Counted from the stretch's first letter, positions 1-11,472 are shown. The stretch is 64,000 nucleotides of DNA from Diplodia intermedia (GCA_021495925.1 JAKEKT010000001.1:558001-622000), one strand, 5' to 3'. A program made the numbers and translations. The notes: generated from the letters alone by a model not told the origin.

Positions 1-3000
1 ATGGTCGCCATCGTCGCCGGTTTCAACTTCGCTCTGATCTATACTTATATGGGTTGTTGGACCCTGTTCGGCGAGCGTCTCATTCGTCGCCTGCGCACCC
101 GCTACCTCTCTGCTCTGCTGCGCCAGGAGGCCGCCTTCTTTGATGGCATGCCCGCCGGCGAGGTCGCCTCGCGCCTGGACACCGACCTACAGACTATCCA
201 GGCCGGTGTGTCCGAGAAGGTAGGCATCTATATTGCCAGTTTGTCGTACTTCCTGGCTGCATACGGGGTCGCCTTCATCATGGACGCCCGGCTTGCCATT
301 ATCCTCTTCTCCATCGTGCCGACGTACTGGGCGATGACGAAAGTGGGCCGCCACTTCACTGTGAAGTATTCAAAGCAGGTGACTGAAGCCGTCGCCGAAG
401 CCAGCTCCATTGCCTCGGAATGTTTGTCCAACATCCAAATTGTGCATGCTTTCCGTCTTGAGTCTCGTCTGGAGGGCATTTTTGCCGGCCATCTGCTGAA
501 GGTGCAGCCCGCCGCCATTGGCCAATTCATCACTGCAGCCCTCCAGCTGGGTGGTCTGTACTTGGTCGCTTACACTGCCAATGCCGTGTCTATCTGGCAG
601 GGTAGCCAGCAGATTGCAGACGCAATTGTCGACCAGAGCAGCTTCACTATCGGCAGGGTATACACATGCATCTTGGTCCTGGTTGACGGTAGGCTCCAAT
701 CCTCCCTTGCTCAACGCTAATGTGCTGACGTGCGTACCAGCTTCCTTCATCCTTACCCGGGTCGCGCCTTTCCTGCAGATCTTCTCTGGGGCTGCCGTGT
801 CTTCGAAGAAGCTCTTCGAGACGGTGGATCGCGAATCCAAGATCGACGGTACATCCGATTTTCACGGCCAGATCCCGCCCAGTTTCGAGGGTGGCTTTGA
901 GCTGCAGGATGTCCGCTTCCGCTACCCCTCGCGCCCGGATGCCCAGGTCCTGGACGGTGTTTCTCTAAGCATCGAACCCAAGAAAATCACCGCTCTTGTT
1001 GGTTCATCCGGCAGTGGAAAGTCTACGCTCGCTTCGCTGCTCCCGCGCATCTACGATCTCGAAGATGGCGAGGGATCCATTCTTGTCGATGGTATGGACA
1101 TCAAGGAGATGAACACGCGGTTTCTGCGTAGCAACACCGCCATCGTTGAGCAAAATCCCTCCCTCTTCGACGTCTCCATCCTCGAGAATATTGCCTTCGG
1201 CCTGATCGGCTCACCGCGCCGTGATCACCTCTATCTCCAGGACAACATCAGCTCCGGTAGCCTAAACGAGTGCGTTCAGAAGGTCCAGAACGGCTCCACC
1301 TTCGATACCGCTGCCGATGCTGCATGCAAGAAGACCATCCGCCTAGTGCAGGAAGCCGCCATTCGCGCTGGCGTCACCGAGTTCGCGAACAACCTGGAAC
1401 ACGGCTTGGCGACGCGGGTTGGTCCTGGTGGCAGGCAGCTGTCTGGTGGCCAGAAGCAACGTGTGGCTATTGCTCGCGCTCTTATCCGCGATGCACCAGT
1501 GTTGATCCTTGACGAGGCTACGTCTGCTTTGGACTCGTTTTCCGAGCAGAATATCCAAAAGTCGCTGGAAGAAACATGTAAGGGTAAGACCATCATCGTG
1601 ATTGCACACCGACTGGCCACCATCAAGAACGCGGACAAGATTATTGTCATGGCTAAAGGGAAGGTCGAGGAAGAAGGCGGCTACAATGAACTCTTGCAAC
1701 GGGATGGCCTCTTTGCTTCCCTTGTAAAGATTCAGGATATCCAAAAAGAAGAAGACAAAGCCTCCACCCAGCAACTTGTTGATACCGGCGACAAGGGGGA
1801 ATCCTCCGCGGCTGGCAGCGGCGACGGTTACTCGTATGTCGAAAAGAAGGATCTGGACATGGGCGATGTCAACTTGGATTCTGATGATGATGACGAAGAC
1901 CTCCCGCTACTCGATGCCCAGGTCAATCCGGAGCTTGCTATTGTCAAGGACGGCAAAGGAAAACACCAACGCTCCTTCATCTCCACCTTCATTGCAGTCA
2001 TCGGCCTTGCTCGCAGATGGCGCCTGTATATCATCGTCGGTGTCGTCGCAGCCATCATTGTCGGTGGCTCTCATTCTGCCGAGGCTCTGATTTTCGGTAA
2101 TATGATCTCCCATATCAATCCATGCGAAGACGAGGCTCTGGTCCGATGGAGTGGCATCTTCTTTTCCCGCCTCTTCTTCCTTCTCGCCATCCTCGAGTTC
2201 AGTGCTTCAGTCACGCGCGGTTCCGCCTTTGGTTTCGTTTCTGAGAAGCTACTGGTCAAGACGCGGATTTTGACGCTGCGCTCACTCCTCCTCCAGGATG
2301 TTGCATGGCACGAGTCCGAAGGTCGCACTCCTGACACACTACTCTCGTACATCACCACCGACACCAACAGTCTAAGCGGCATGACCGGCTCCGTGCTCGG
2401 TATTTCCTTCTCCATCGTGGTCAGCCTGGTCCTCGGCGTGACCATCTCGCACATTGTTGCGTGGAAGATTGCCATCGTTCTCCTGTCCACGGTGCCAATC
2501 TTGCTGCTATCTGGCTTCCTACGTCTCCGCATGCTTGCGCGTTTCCACGAGAAGCACGCCAAAGCATTCAGCACATCTGTTGGTGTCGCTAAGGAGGCGG
2601 TGGACTGCATTCAGACGGTTGCTGCGTACTCCCTTGAAGACCTTGAACTCTCCGTATACCAACGCGCTCTGAAGGAGCCTTACGATGCAACGATCCAGGG
2701 TATCACGATTGGAAACTTCTGGCTGGCGCTGTCCTACAGCATCAGCAACCTCATCTACGCGCTGGCATACTGGTGGGGCGCGAAGAAGACGGCCGACGGG
2801 ACCTACACGCAGACACAGTTCTTCATCGTCTTGCCGGCCCTCCTCTTCTCGGCCCAGAGCTGCGGTCAGTTCTTCTCGCTCGCGCCTGACATCTCTCGCG
2901 CTGGGGTCGGTGCCCGTCGTATCCTCGATCTGATCGATCGCGCACCACGCGACCCCTCGGCGGGTACATACCAAGACTCTCAGGGTGGCAACGTCCTGAC

Positions 3001-3853
3001 GTCGTTTGAGGATGAGTACGACCCTGAGCAAGATGGCGACGAGACCACCGGACTTGCGATGAAGCAATTCGGAAAGTCGCAACGCAGCCAACACCAGCAA
3101 GGCATGTCGGTGGCGTTTGAAGACGTACGGTTCGCCTACCCGTCGCGACCCAACGTCGAGGCGCTCAAGGGGTTGACGCTCGACATCAAAGCGAATCAAT
3201 TCGCGGCGCTGACGGGCCACTCGGGATCGGGAAAGTCGACGACGCTGGCGCTGCTCGAGCGTTTCTACCGCCCGTCATCCGGCACGGTCAAGCTCGACGG
3301 CCGCGTCATCAGCAACCTGTCCTCAACCGACGTGGCCTTCCGCGATGATGTCGCGCTCGTGCCGCAGGACTCGTGTCTCTTTGACGGCACCATCCGCTTC
3401 AACATCGCCCTCGGCGCTCCGCCTGGCGTGCGTGTCTCCGACGCCGACATTGAGGTGGCGTGTCGCGCCGCCAACATACACGACACCATTGTCTCGCTGC
3501 CTGAAGGCTACGACACGCGCTGTGGCACCAAGGGCTCTCAGTTCTCGGGAGGCCAGCGTCAGCGTCTCTCCATCGCGCGCGCGCTGCTGCGTAAGCCTCG
3601 CCTGCTCTTGCTCGACGAGCCTACCTCCGCTCTTGACGCGGAGAGCGAGCGCATCTGGCAGATGACTCTCGACAGCCTCATGACTGGCAACATTACTGTC
3701 ATCGTCATCGCGCACCGTCTCGCGACTATCAGGAAGGCGGATGTAATCTTCTTGATTGAGGGCGGGACCTGCGTTGATAAGGGTTCGCATGAGGAATTGT
3801 TTGCAAGGAGTGAGAGTTACAAGAACAGCGTGATGCATCAAACGTTGAGATAA
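1..3853 (+). CDS. ABCB full transporter (MDR/Ste6-Pmd1 type), 5'-partial
   Basis: Exons 1-688 and 741-3853; the 52-nt intron (GTAGGC...CCAG) joins the frames in phase to give about 1266 residues. The order is TMD1-NBD1-TMD2-NBD2. NBD1 has Walker A GSSGSGKST, signature LSGGQKQR and Walker B LILDEATSALD. NBD2 has GHSGSGKST, FSGGQRQR and LLLDEPTSALD, so both ATP sites look competent. An acidic linker (SDDDDEDLP) separates the halves. Family knowledge: an ATP-driven plasma-membrane exporter of lipophilic compounds or farnesylated a-type pheromone; the sequence does not decide which. The frame is open from base 1 and the first transmembrane helix of TMD1 is missing, so the ATG at position 1 is probably internal and the true start lies upstream of the window. 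Confidence 0.93.
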
Positions 3854-4980
3854 AGCAGCCTAAATGGTCAAAGGATGCATGCAAGCTTCGGAAGGGGGAC
3901 TGGATTGGTTGGCTGATGAAAACGAAAAGATAGGAGCAGGGGCTCTTACATGATTGAATCTCCGTAACTCGCCTTAGCAGAGCCATGATGAATGAAGTCG
4001 ATTTCCTTAGCAATCCGCGGTGGTGGTGAGGTTGTGATAGTTAGCGATGGTCATCATCTCTTGCATCCAATTGACCAAATTATACGCGCGCCACCCCAGC
4101 GGATGACAAAAGAAATTGGCCCTCCCACAGATGGCGAATTGTATTCACGGGTAGTTGAATCTGATGTCTGGACCTAGCTGTGCTTTTCCAAAAGTCGCAT
4201 CTTTGTCCGGATGTTGGATTCAACTGCCTACGTAGGAAGAGTGGTAATGATGTCGATGGGGCTCAGAGAGCTGAGCCAATTCTTGTTACCCGCTGTGCCA
4301 CGATTATTTCGACCGCAATCTTTGTCCACATCCCCTGGCTCAGTGCCCATATCCACAGTAAATCGGTGCCACATTGTCCCATACTCAAACCTTCAGCCGG
4401 TGCCTTCTACGAGTGTGGGTAGTCATCACTATTTCGGATCATGGATGTTCCCGACACGTGCGCATCATTGTTTGTGATGTTCGATTTAGAGGGAGCGGGT
4501 GGCCTGGCCGTAGTGCTCCCTGGTAGTATGGTAGTACGAATGTACCTCTTGTGGCTTGTGGGCGGCTCTGGTAGCACGTTGCGTGGAAAGACCTGTGTAC
4601 GATTTACAAGCTGCCGTGGTATCGAGAGTGAGAACAGGACAGGTTTTAGCTTCCTGATGTTAAATGGGATAGTATTGTGGCATCCAACCTCGGCAGTGGA
4701 ACGATGGGGTTGGATCGAGAGCCGTAACCGGAAGTGTGATAGGTGCTTGAGGCGTAGGGCTTGTGGCGCGGTAGGCACGTCTGGTGTCGTTGAGGCAGGC
4801 GCGCGACGGGCAGTGACCAAAAGCCAGCCAATGACGTAAGTGCTTGTCCAGTCGCACTCACGCGCCTGCTAAAAGTGATGCTTCGGAGCTTTAGACGCCG
4901 GTGCCGGGGCACTTTGGCTCAAGTCATTTCGCCCGCGCCTCTTCCTCTTCCTCTTCCTCTCCACCACACACACACACACA
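3854..4980. other. Intergenic region downstream of the ABC gene
   Basis: No supported gene. It contains the degenerate inverted repeat at 4151-4227. Just before the next gene it has a pyrimidine-rich (CTTCCT)n stretch and an (AC)n run at about 4938-4980, as expected of a fungal 5' leader. Confidence 0.6.
4151..4227. repeat. Degenerate inverted repeat, related to a block at 47.7 kb
   Basis: Arms 4151-4172 and 4206-4227 pair at 16 of 22 positions and every mismatch is a transition (A/G or C/T). The right arm (GTCCGGATGTTGGATTCAAC) closely resembles 47728-47747. A second match, around CCAATT..TG..ACCCGCTGTG, follows at about 4275 and about 47780. This looks like an old, mutated copy of a short dispersed element. 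Confidence 0.5.
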
Positions 4981-6368
4981 ATGTCAAATCCATACCCTCC
5001 GGATACGAAATCCACACACAACTCCAGCTTCGCCACTGGCGGAGGAGGCGAACCGCCTCAGCGCCCTAATGGCGACGGTCCCCCACAGGGGAATTGCTCC
5101 AGACGGTCCCAGTAAGCTCTTGACCTCACTCCACTGACCAAGCTCACCCTTCCGTCACTATTTTCCTCCATCATCATGCGGTCCTTTTTTCACCCTTCTG
5201 CGCACTGGAGCCTCCTCCACTACTAGCACAATCCTCTACTTCTCTCTAGTCTTGCCGCTGACATTGATTCCAGGAAAGCCGGATGGAGGAGAAAATGGGC
5301 CAAACGTTGCTGCCGGTGCGGCGGTAAAAGGCACGGTCGCGATACCACTTGGCGCCACTGTGATCGACAATGTTACCATTGCAAAGGCTACGGACACGTA
5401 GGTCAGCGGTGCACCGTTATGAGCGCCGAGTGGTGGCACGTCGTCGGCGGCGGACAAGATCCCAAGGCAGCGCGGGAGGCAGCGCGGGAGAGACTTTACG
5501 CAAACCCACCTTCCCCGCCTCCGCTTGACGACGTTCCTACAGTCTCACCTCCGCGCACACAGCGCCAACCTGCTCCCTCAAACACAGGTGGGAGATTCCC
5601 CGCATCAAGCCGTACATACGCCGGTGTTGCTTCGGGCCAGCAACCTGCTGCCCCGAGACAGTCGCAGGAAGAGCCTGATCCGCTCCACGAGCTCAAGGAA
5701 GATATCAGGACTATTCGAATGGCTTTCCAAGCCGAACAGCGGCGACGTGCCAGTCAAGATCGTCCGCCGAGCCAAATGCCGCTGCCAGGCCAAATGCCGC
5801 TTCCGGCCTTCACTCCTCTGCATCCTCAGCCTGGGATGGGGTACCCTCAATACCCGCAACCTGCCCCAATGGCAAGTTGGCCGATGGCGCCGCCTGCACC
5901 TTACTCCTACGGTGCCATGCCAGGCCAGCCCCTGGGATACCCTCCGACCGCCCCATACCCTTACATGGGCGGTATGCCAATTCAACCTCTGGGCTACCCT
6001 CCGACCGCCCCATACCCTCACATGGGCGGTGTGCAATATGGCGCCATGCCTCAAACGGGCGCAAGTGATCACAACGAGGCCCCGATTCCCAGTTGTGGCC
6101 AAGGCTTCGTGGAGAGCGAGGATTCTGACTGCAGCCAATCACCCCGCGGTAGAAGGCGCGATAGAAGCTGTGGGAGCCGCCGCCGCCGCCGCCGCCGCCG
6201 CCCTTAGAACCAACAGAACCATTAGATGCAGCGGCGACGAGCGGAGAACACATAAACAGCGATCAGCACCACAACGATGACAACAATCCTGCTGGCGGCC
6301 ATGACCAATATACTAACATGGGCGTCGACGAGGAGCATGATGAAGATCGTAATGGCCCGCGGCAGTAA
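4981..6368 (+). CDS. CCHC zinc-knuckle protein with Pro/Tyr/Gly-rich repeats and acidic tail
   Basis: Predicted exons are 4981-5111, 5274-6148 and 6208-6368, all phase-consistent, giving 388 residues. An alternative acceptor after 5249 is also in frame and would add 8 residues. After an N-terminal low-complexity stretch comes a C/H-rich segment: a CCRCGGKRH cluster, then a classical knuckle CYHCKGYGHVGQRC (CX2CX4HX4C). Such knuckles bind single-stranded RNA or DNA in Gag proteins and many cellular RNA-binding proteins. The middle is rich in P, Y, G and M, with a 19-residue unit repeated twice (5917-6030). The third exon encodes an acidic, polar tail ending at TAA 6366-6368. If the last intron is retained, the protein instead ends in an Arg run at TAG 6205-6207. 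I do not recognise an orthologue, and no reverse transcriptase lies nearby. Confidence 0.6.
5917..6030 (+). repeat. 57-bp in-frame tandem duplication
   Basis: Two 57-bp units (5917-5973, 5974-6030) encode near-identical 19-residue blocks sharing QPLGYPPTAPYP and MGG. The repeat keeps the reading frame. Confidence 0.85.
6149..6207 (+). other. Probable 59-nt intron built around a CGC microsatellite
   Basis: The donor is GTAGAA at 6149 and the acceptor is CTTAG ending at 6207. About eight CGC/GCC triplets fill its second half. Splicing joins G to AA (GAA) and opens a 53-codon acidic frame. Without splicing the frame ends after an Arg run. Confidence 0.5.
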
Positions 6369-6431
6369 GCGGGAAGCCTCGTGCTAGCATCCACTACAGG
6401 GTGTGGGAAAGCAAAGCCGCCTTCTTCATTT

Positions 6432-6574
6432 CCTTTGCTTTCTTCTTGTTCTTCTTTCCTTCTTTTGAAACGTTTCGCTGGACGTAGAGCTTTGCTCCGT
6501 TCATCTGCTCTGATTTCTTCTTGTTCTTTTTTTGTTCAAAACGGATCGCTGGACGTAGAGCTTTGCTCCGTTCA
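6432..6574. repeat. 71-bp-spaced tandem duplication
   Basis: A perfect 28-bp segment at 6476-6503 (starting CGCTGGACGTAGAGC) recurs at 6547-6574. Each copy is preceded by a similar TTCTTCTTGTTCTT tract, so the duplicated unit is about 71 bp. Confidence 0.85.
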
Positions 6575-6870
6575 CGATCAAAGCTTCATAATGGAGTAAT
6601 TGCCTCAAATTAGGGGAGCACGCTTTCTCATTTTGACCGGCTGTCACTAAAAGTCTAAGTAATGAGAGGCGTTGCAAAACAAAAAGATAGAATAAAAATA
6701 AACTCTACTCTACAATGTGTGCTTGTACTATATGTGATCCGTGACCTACGATGACCATGACTTGTATGCTTGAACTCCTTTAGATTCTCCAGCCTGCAGT
6801 CAACAAGCCTCGCAAAAGCCTTATTGCGGTAGCAGCGGCGGAATCTCTACTACAGAGGGATTGATTCTTG

Positions 6871-6970
6871 TAGCGGAGTGACAGTGGCAGCGGAGTGACA
6901 GCGACAATGACAGTGACAGAGGAGTGACAGTAGCAGTGACAGTGGCAGAGGAGTGACGGTGGCAGTGGTA
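6871..6970. repeat. Short-unit minisatellite (GTGACAG / GTGGCAG)
   Basis: Irregular tandem copies of about 6-18 bp built from GAGTGACAG and AGTGGCAG. No coding role is evident. Confidence 0.75.
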
Positions 6971-7351
6971 GCTGAAGCGGTGGGTGAATGGCCAAGCCCG
7001 TCACTGCCCATGATTTTAATATAGATGATAGACCAGATGCTGAGGATTCCTCAGGCTGACAGCGGGAAGAGGCGCGTAAAAGACTCAACAGATGGATGCC
7101 CGGCTCTGCTTGCGATGACATCATTGCAAAACGCGCTTTTTCTCGCGACAGAGTTTTTTCATGTGCCTGCCCAAATTGATGCCCCGGCGCTTTCGATGCC
7201 GGTGTGCCGGGGCACTTACCCACGCGCGCTTCATTGCGCCTCCGCCTCTCTTTCTCCTCTTCACCAACACCCACTCAAACTGCTCCGTAAGCAACCCCAC
7301 GCTTCGCGTCACTCTGCACAACAGAAACCAGACTGACGCGTGCACACAGTG

Positions 7352-9266
7352 ATGCATCATCACGAGCAGCCTGGTCGTGGCCGCGGCCGTGGCCACAACC
7401 CGCCTCCTGGCGCGGCCTCACTTCCGCCACAACCGCCGCCACCACAATACCGTAAGCATCCTCCAATGTCCACTTTGAGTAATCTGACGCTAACCACTGT
7501 AGCTCCTCAACATTCCACGGGCTACGGCTCTCCAGCGGGATACCCTCAAGCATCTGGCTACTACACTGCCGGTGGTTACGCATTTGGCTACCCCGCCAGT
7601 GTCCCTGCACCTGGCTACCAAGCCGGTGTCCCTCCCCCTGCACCAGCACATATATATTACCCTGGTGTCCCTGCACCTGCTTATTACACTGGTGTTTTTC
7701 TCCTTGCACCTGGCTACCAAGCCGGTGGCTATGCACCTCAACATAGCCAGCACCCCCCTCCTCCTCCTGAGGCTCACGCACAGCCCGGTGGTGCCTCTTT
7801 TGACCTCAGCCACCTCAGCGCCACCGAGCTGCGGGAGAGGATAAAAAAGTGTGACGCCGATCTGGCTGCAATTGAGGCCAGAAAGAGGGGAAGAAAAACC
7901 CAAGCAGCTTCCGCAGCTGAGAGACCTTCTGCGGCGAGTAAAGCCACCTCGACGCAGCGCCCAGAAGGTGCGCAACGTGTTCCTGCGCTGCACCAATGAG
8001 GTGTAAATGCTCCAGGCGCCAACAAGGCGTCTAGAGAAGACTTCCCGCCGCTCCCCAATTTCGAGTCTCCAGCGGCGAAGGTAAAGCCGGAGAGCGCCCA
8101 TACAAGTTTGAAGACGGCCTCACCGGAATCCGCTCCAGTAAACCACAAAGCTGGAGAGCAGCGTAAGGCGGCACATGTACATCAGCCACCAACGCTGGGG
8201 TCGTCCCTCCCTCAACCGCACCCGCTTTCACCCCGGCCCCAGCAAGGCAACCCGTTTCTGGGCCGGGAGGAAAGATAGCTCCGCCTTAGTCGACGAGTAT
8301 TGGCTCGCTCTCAACCTTGACGACGAAGTTCTCAGGGATGGGAATTCAAAAGTCACGCCGCGAGCTGGATTGCAGCAAGATAACAAATTTGCTGGAAATG
8401 CAGCCCAACTTGGTCCTGAGGCTGCAAAGTGGTGCGCGTTTTATTGTTCGAAAGAGTCGAACTTTACTTACCCGCACGAGCGGTGCAACCTCAAGCATGC
8501 ACCCAATGCATCCGACCTTGATGCGCTTGACGGCACTAGCCTTGCTGATTATCTCGACAAGGCATGCAGAGCGAGACGTCGCTCTGAGTATATCGTGCGG
8601 AAGAACGCTTTCCAGCACGAGAATCGCACTAGGTACGTGGGATCAGACCCTACCATAGTGATTGGCCAGAGGCACAACCAAAAGCCTGGCAAGAGTAAGT
8701 TGCCTCCAGCACAAGGTAGCGTCAACAAATTCTCTTTGCTTTCTACTGAGAAAGAACCTGCTCCTTCCCCCGAGAAGGATAAGCCATCTACCGCTCCCTT
8801 GGCTAGTGCTCACAACAGCCACATTGCGGGGCACAGGATGGGATTGGGCGACTTCGATGCCTCTAAGCAAAGGACAATTTCCAATGGCGCTATTTCAGCC
8901 AAACTTTCGCTTTTGAGCTTCGGTTGCCCCGCAGATGACTCCTCCAGTCAATCTGAAAGCAACACCGCTGCCCAAGTCTCATCGCAGACTGGTGTTGATG
9001 GAACAGTGATGCCCGTGGCTCCTGTTGTTGGCCCTTCTGCGTTTTCGAGTGACTGGTACACGCAAGTGGAAGAAGGGGAAGAGCTCAAAGATCAAATTGA
9101 GATTGTTCGGAGCAAGATCGAGCGCTACGAATCGAGATTGTCGCAACTATCAAGCGACGAGTATGAGGCACTCTGTGATGAGTGGGAGGCTCTTGAAGAA
9201 ATATTGGAGCGGAAAGGTCGCACCAGTCCTCCTGACCCTGGAATTGAAAAGGAGCATGCGCTTTGA
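7352..9266 (+). CDS. Low-complexity protein with CCCH-like cysteine/histidine cluster
   Basis: The predicted exons 7352-7451, 7503-7967, 8016-8162 and 8290-9266 are phase-consistent and give 562 residues. The 48-nt second intron (GTGCGC...CCAG) removes the in-frame TGA at 7997-7999, and the third (GTAAGG...CTTAG) resolves an apparent frameshift. The N-terminus is His/Gly/Arg/Pro-rich, with tandem Pro/Tyr/Gly segments (APGYQAG units). A helical segment (LSHLSATELRERIKKCDADL) and an EDFPPLP motif follow. The central region has WCAFYC...ERCNLKH, a CX3CX12CX3H arrangement that resembles but does not match canonical CCCH fingers. The C-terminus is a likely coiled coil (about the last 75 residues, EIVRSKIERYESRLSQL and on). 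Nucleic-acid binding is inferred only. It shares leader sequence and overall style with the 4981 gene. I do not recognise an orthologue. Confidence 0.6.
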
Positions 9267-10291
9267 TGAGTGGTCTGGGACCTTTTAGCTTCTATGTGCA
9301 TAACACATAGGAGATTGCTACATGCACAGCGCGTGTAGAAAATCAACGTGGATATCTTCCTTTAATTCAATCAAAGAAATCTACATAAATTCAATCCTTC
9401 CATTGAGTCCGAGAATAGAGACTGGCTGGTCCACATTGTGCACACTCGTCTCGCTTCTTTGTGCAGAACCCGCATCAGTGGGGCCCAACGCGGGGGTCAA
9501 GGCTCGTGTGGTCGTGAAGTGAGATCAGACTCGCCTGCAAGCGCAGTTCACCAACAGCATCCGGCGCAACCTGACGGAATCTACGCTTCCAACCTCAAGT
9601 CGTGTCACGCTACCTCTGGAGCATCTGCCGGATAGGTACCTCGGAGCATCGAGACCGACCAGGCCAGGCGACCATACTGCGAGGAGAATGTCGCGCGTGA
9701 TCGGAGACATCACATACCAACACAAGCTATTCATTCGAGCGCGCCGACCGATCGTCCGGCCCGGGTATGACAAGCGGCGATCGACACCGTGGAACATTCG
9801 CGGAATTGAAACACAATCGCTCGCCTGACTCGGCCAGCGGAAGGCAGTTGGAAACCGCCACGCGTTCCGGTTGGGGCGCTCCTCCTCGGACCAGGGCTCG
9901 GCGCTGCGCCGGCCGCGCCTGCACCACGGGTAGGTAGCCACTCATCTGCGTGGCTTTCGTCACGGACACCATCTTCGTCACCTCCTCACCTGTCTTTACT
10001 TACACGGGCAACACCTCGTCGGCTGCATATCGACGTCGACTGAATCTAGTTTCGAGCCTAACCTTGAACCTCATTGATTGTGTTGTCGACAGAGCAATAG
10101 GACGTGCGTCCAGGGCCGCCTGTGCGAGCGACTGTAAGCTGCGTACTCTTGTTCTTCATAGTGAGAAGTTGCCAACACATAATCCAATCCCAATCTGCCG
10201 AACGTTCAAATACCTGCTTACCATAGAGCTCTGTCTGCACTACGTCGACTCGCAGGTGTGCCTACCGTTGACGTGTTTGAGACGAGCAACC
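9267..10291. other. Gap before the Gag relic
   Basis: No supported gene. It could be leader or LTR-derived sequence of the degraded retroelement, but no long terminal repeat pair or primer-binding site was recognised. Confidence 0.5.
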
Positions 10292-11186
10292 ATGGCGTCA
10301 TCCAAGACCTCAGATCCGTCGTCATCGCAGACGTCTTCGGATTCCTCGAACCGGTCACCACTTGACGGCTCTTTCCGACGGAAGCCTGTATCGTGGCTGC
10401 TATCATCTCCTGAGCTATCATCCGCTTCGTCCAGTGAGAATCAGCCTTTCCCCCACGAGTTCGGCTCAGCTGTCACCCGTCGAGTCAACCACTCCAGTTC
10501 CTCCATTCCAAGATCCCCGAGCGGTTGTTACCCGCAACTGCAATAGCACCAGCCATGGCACAATCTTACCATGTCCGACTGCCTGTGTTTCATGGGAAAC
10601 CTGACGAAGATTCTCGGTCCTGGGTCGTCCATTGCAAGCTACGAGTAGCGGATATTGTTCAAGCCTACACGGATCAGGACGAGCGGAGACTTGCGGAGCT
10701 GATCCTACTTGAGGACAATCTTGGCGGCGATGCCTTGGCGTGGTTCAGCGAGTTGGAGGAGGAGCACAAAAGACATCTCGAGACATGCCTGGTGGTATCG
10801 TTAGTGCGTTTCCCGAAGGACGAATCACATTTTCAGATGCAAGCTCTGCAAAAGTACGCGGTCGTGGCCCAGGGCAAGCTTTCACTTGACGAATACACCA
10901 CCAAAGCCAGGGCGAGTGAAGAGGATGGGGTCCACCGCCAACACCAAGGCGTTGATTGAGAGAAATCTCTCTCATCTGAGCGACAAAATGGCCGGTCGCG
11001 TCGCGATGGAATTGTACAAGGCTGAAGTCAGGTCGGGACGATCCATTTCATTCGACAAGGCGGCGCAGATTGCGAAGGACTCTCACATCGAGGTCAATGG
11101 CAGAACTAATCCCTTCAAGTCACAAGCCGAGAGAGATTAGGATGTCAAGAGGGACATGGCGAAAGCTGAGGTGGCTGTGTCCATGT
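10292..11186 (+). pseudogene. Degraded LTR-retrotransposon Gag-like gene
   Basis: Three short frames read one after another as a Gag/capsid-like protein. A Ser-rich start (10292, MASSKTSDPSSSQ) is followed by a block from 10555 (MAQSYHVRLPVFHGKPDEDS) and by LLEDNLGGDALAWFSELEEE, the pattern of Ty3/gypsy-type Gag domains (F.G..ED...W, then L.G.A..WF). Then comes KRMGSTANTKALIERNLSHL in another frame, running to about 11140. The frame breaks near 10500-10525, near 10790 and near 10910, and there is a stop at 11138-11140. No protease, reverse transcriptase, RNase H or integrase follows, and no zinc knuckle or LTR was recognised. It looks like a decayed fragment. Confidence 0.62.
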
Positions 11187-11472
11187 AGGTGATTGTGCCG
11201 GGGTTCTGGAGGCAGATGCGTTCTCAAGCGCCATCCGGAGGGAGGCAGCGGGAGGTGGGAAGAAACAAGACACAACCCGAACTTGATTCCTCTTAGGCCT
11301 CAAAAACCTATTGAAGGACCGACCAGGGAAACCCAGCAACTCAGGGCCGAGCCTAGCGCTCCGAGAAATCCTGGTGTCGTTTTTTTCAACTGATTCGAAC
11401 TGAGGCACTATTCTACCACGTGTAGTTCACCGAGGCTTTTTCCAGAAGAACGCAAGACTCGAGCGCAACTAC

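Larger units (their letters stand above)
6369..7351. other. Repeat-bearing gap and leader before the second low-complexity gene
   Basis: It holds a tandem duplication, a short-unit minisatellite and, at about 7180-7286, a leader resembling the one upstream of 4981. AATAAA-like sequences at 6690-6702 could serve polyadenylation of the upstream gene. No coding sequence is supported. Confidence 0.55.

Noticed and set aside
1..720. Position 1 ATG as the true start of the ABC transporter
   Set aside because: The first transmembrane helix of TMD1 is missing, so the gene must begin upstream of the window.
4981..6368. Zinc-knuckle gene as a retrotransposon Gag
   Set aside because: Only the knuckle resembles Gag; the gene has introns, no capsid-like region and no polymerase nearby, so a cellular RNA-binding protein is at least as likely.
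7997..7999. Premature TGA making 7352-9266 a pseudogene
   Set aside because: A 48-nt GT-AG intron removes it in phase and the downstream frame continues, so an intact spliced gene is simpler.
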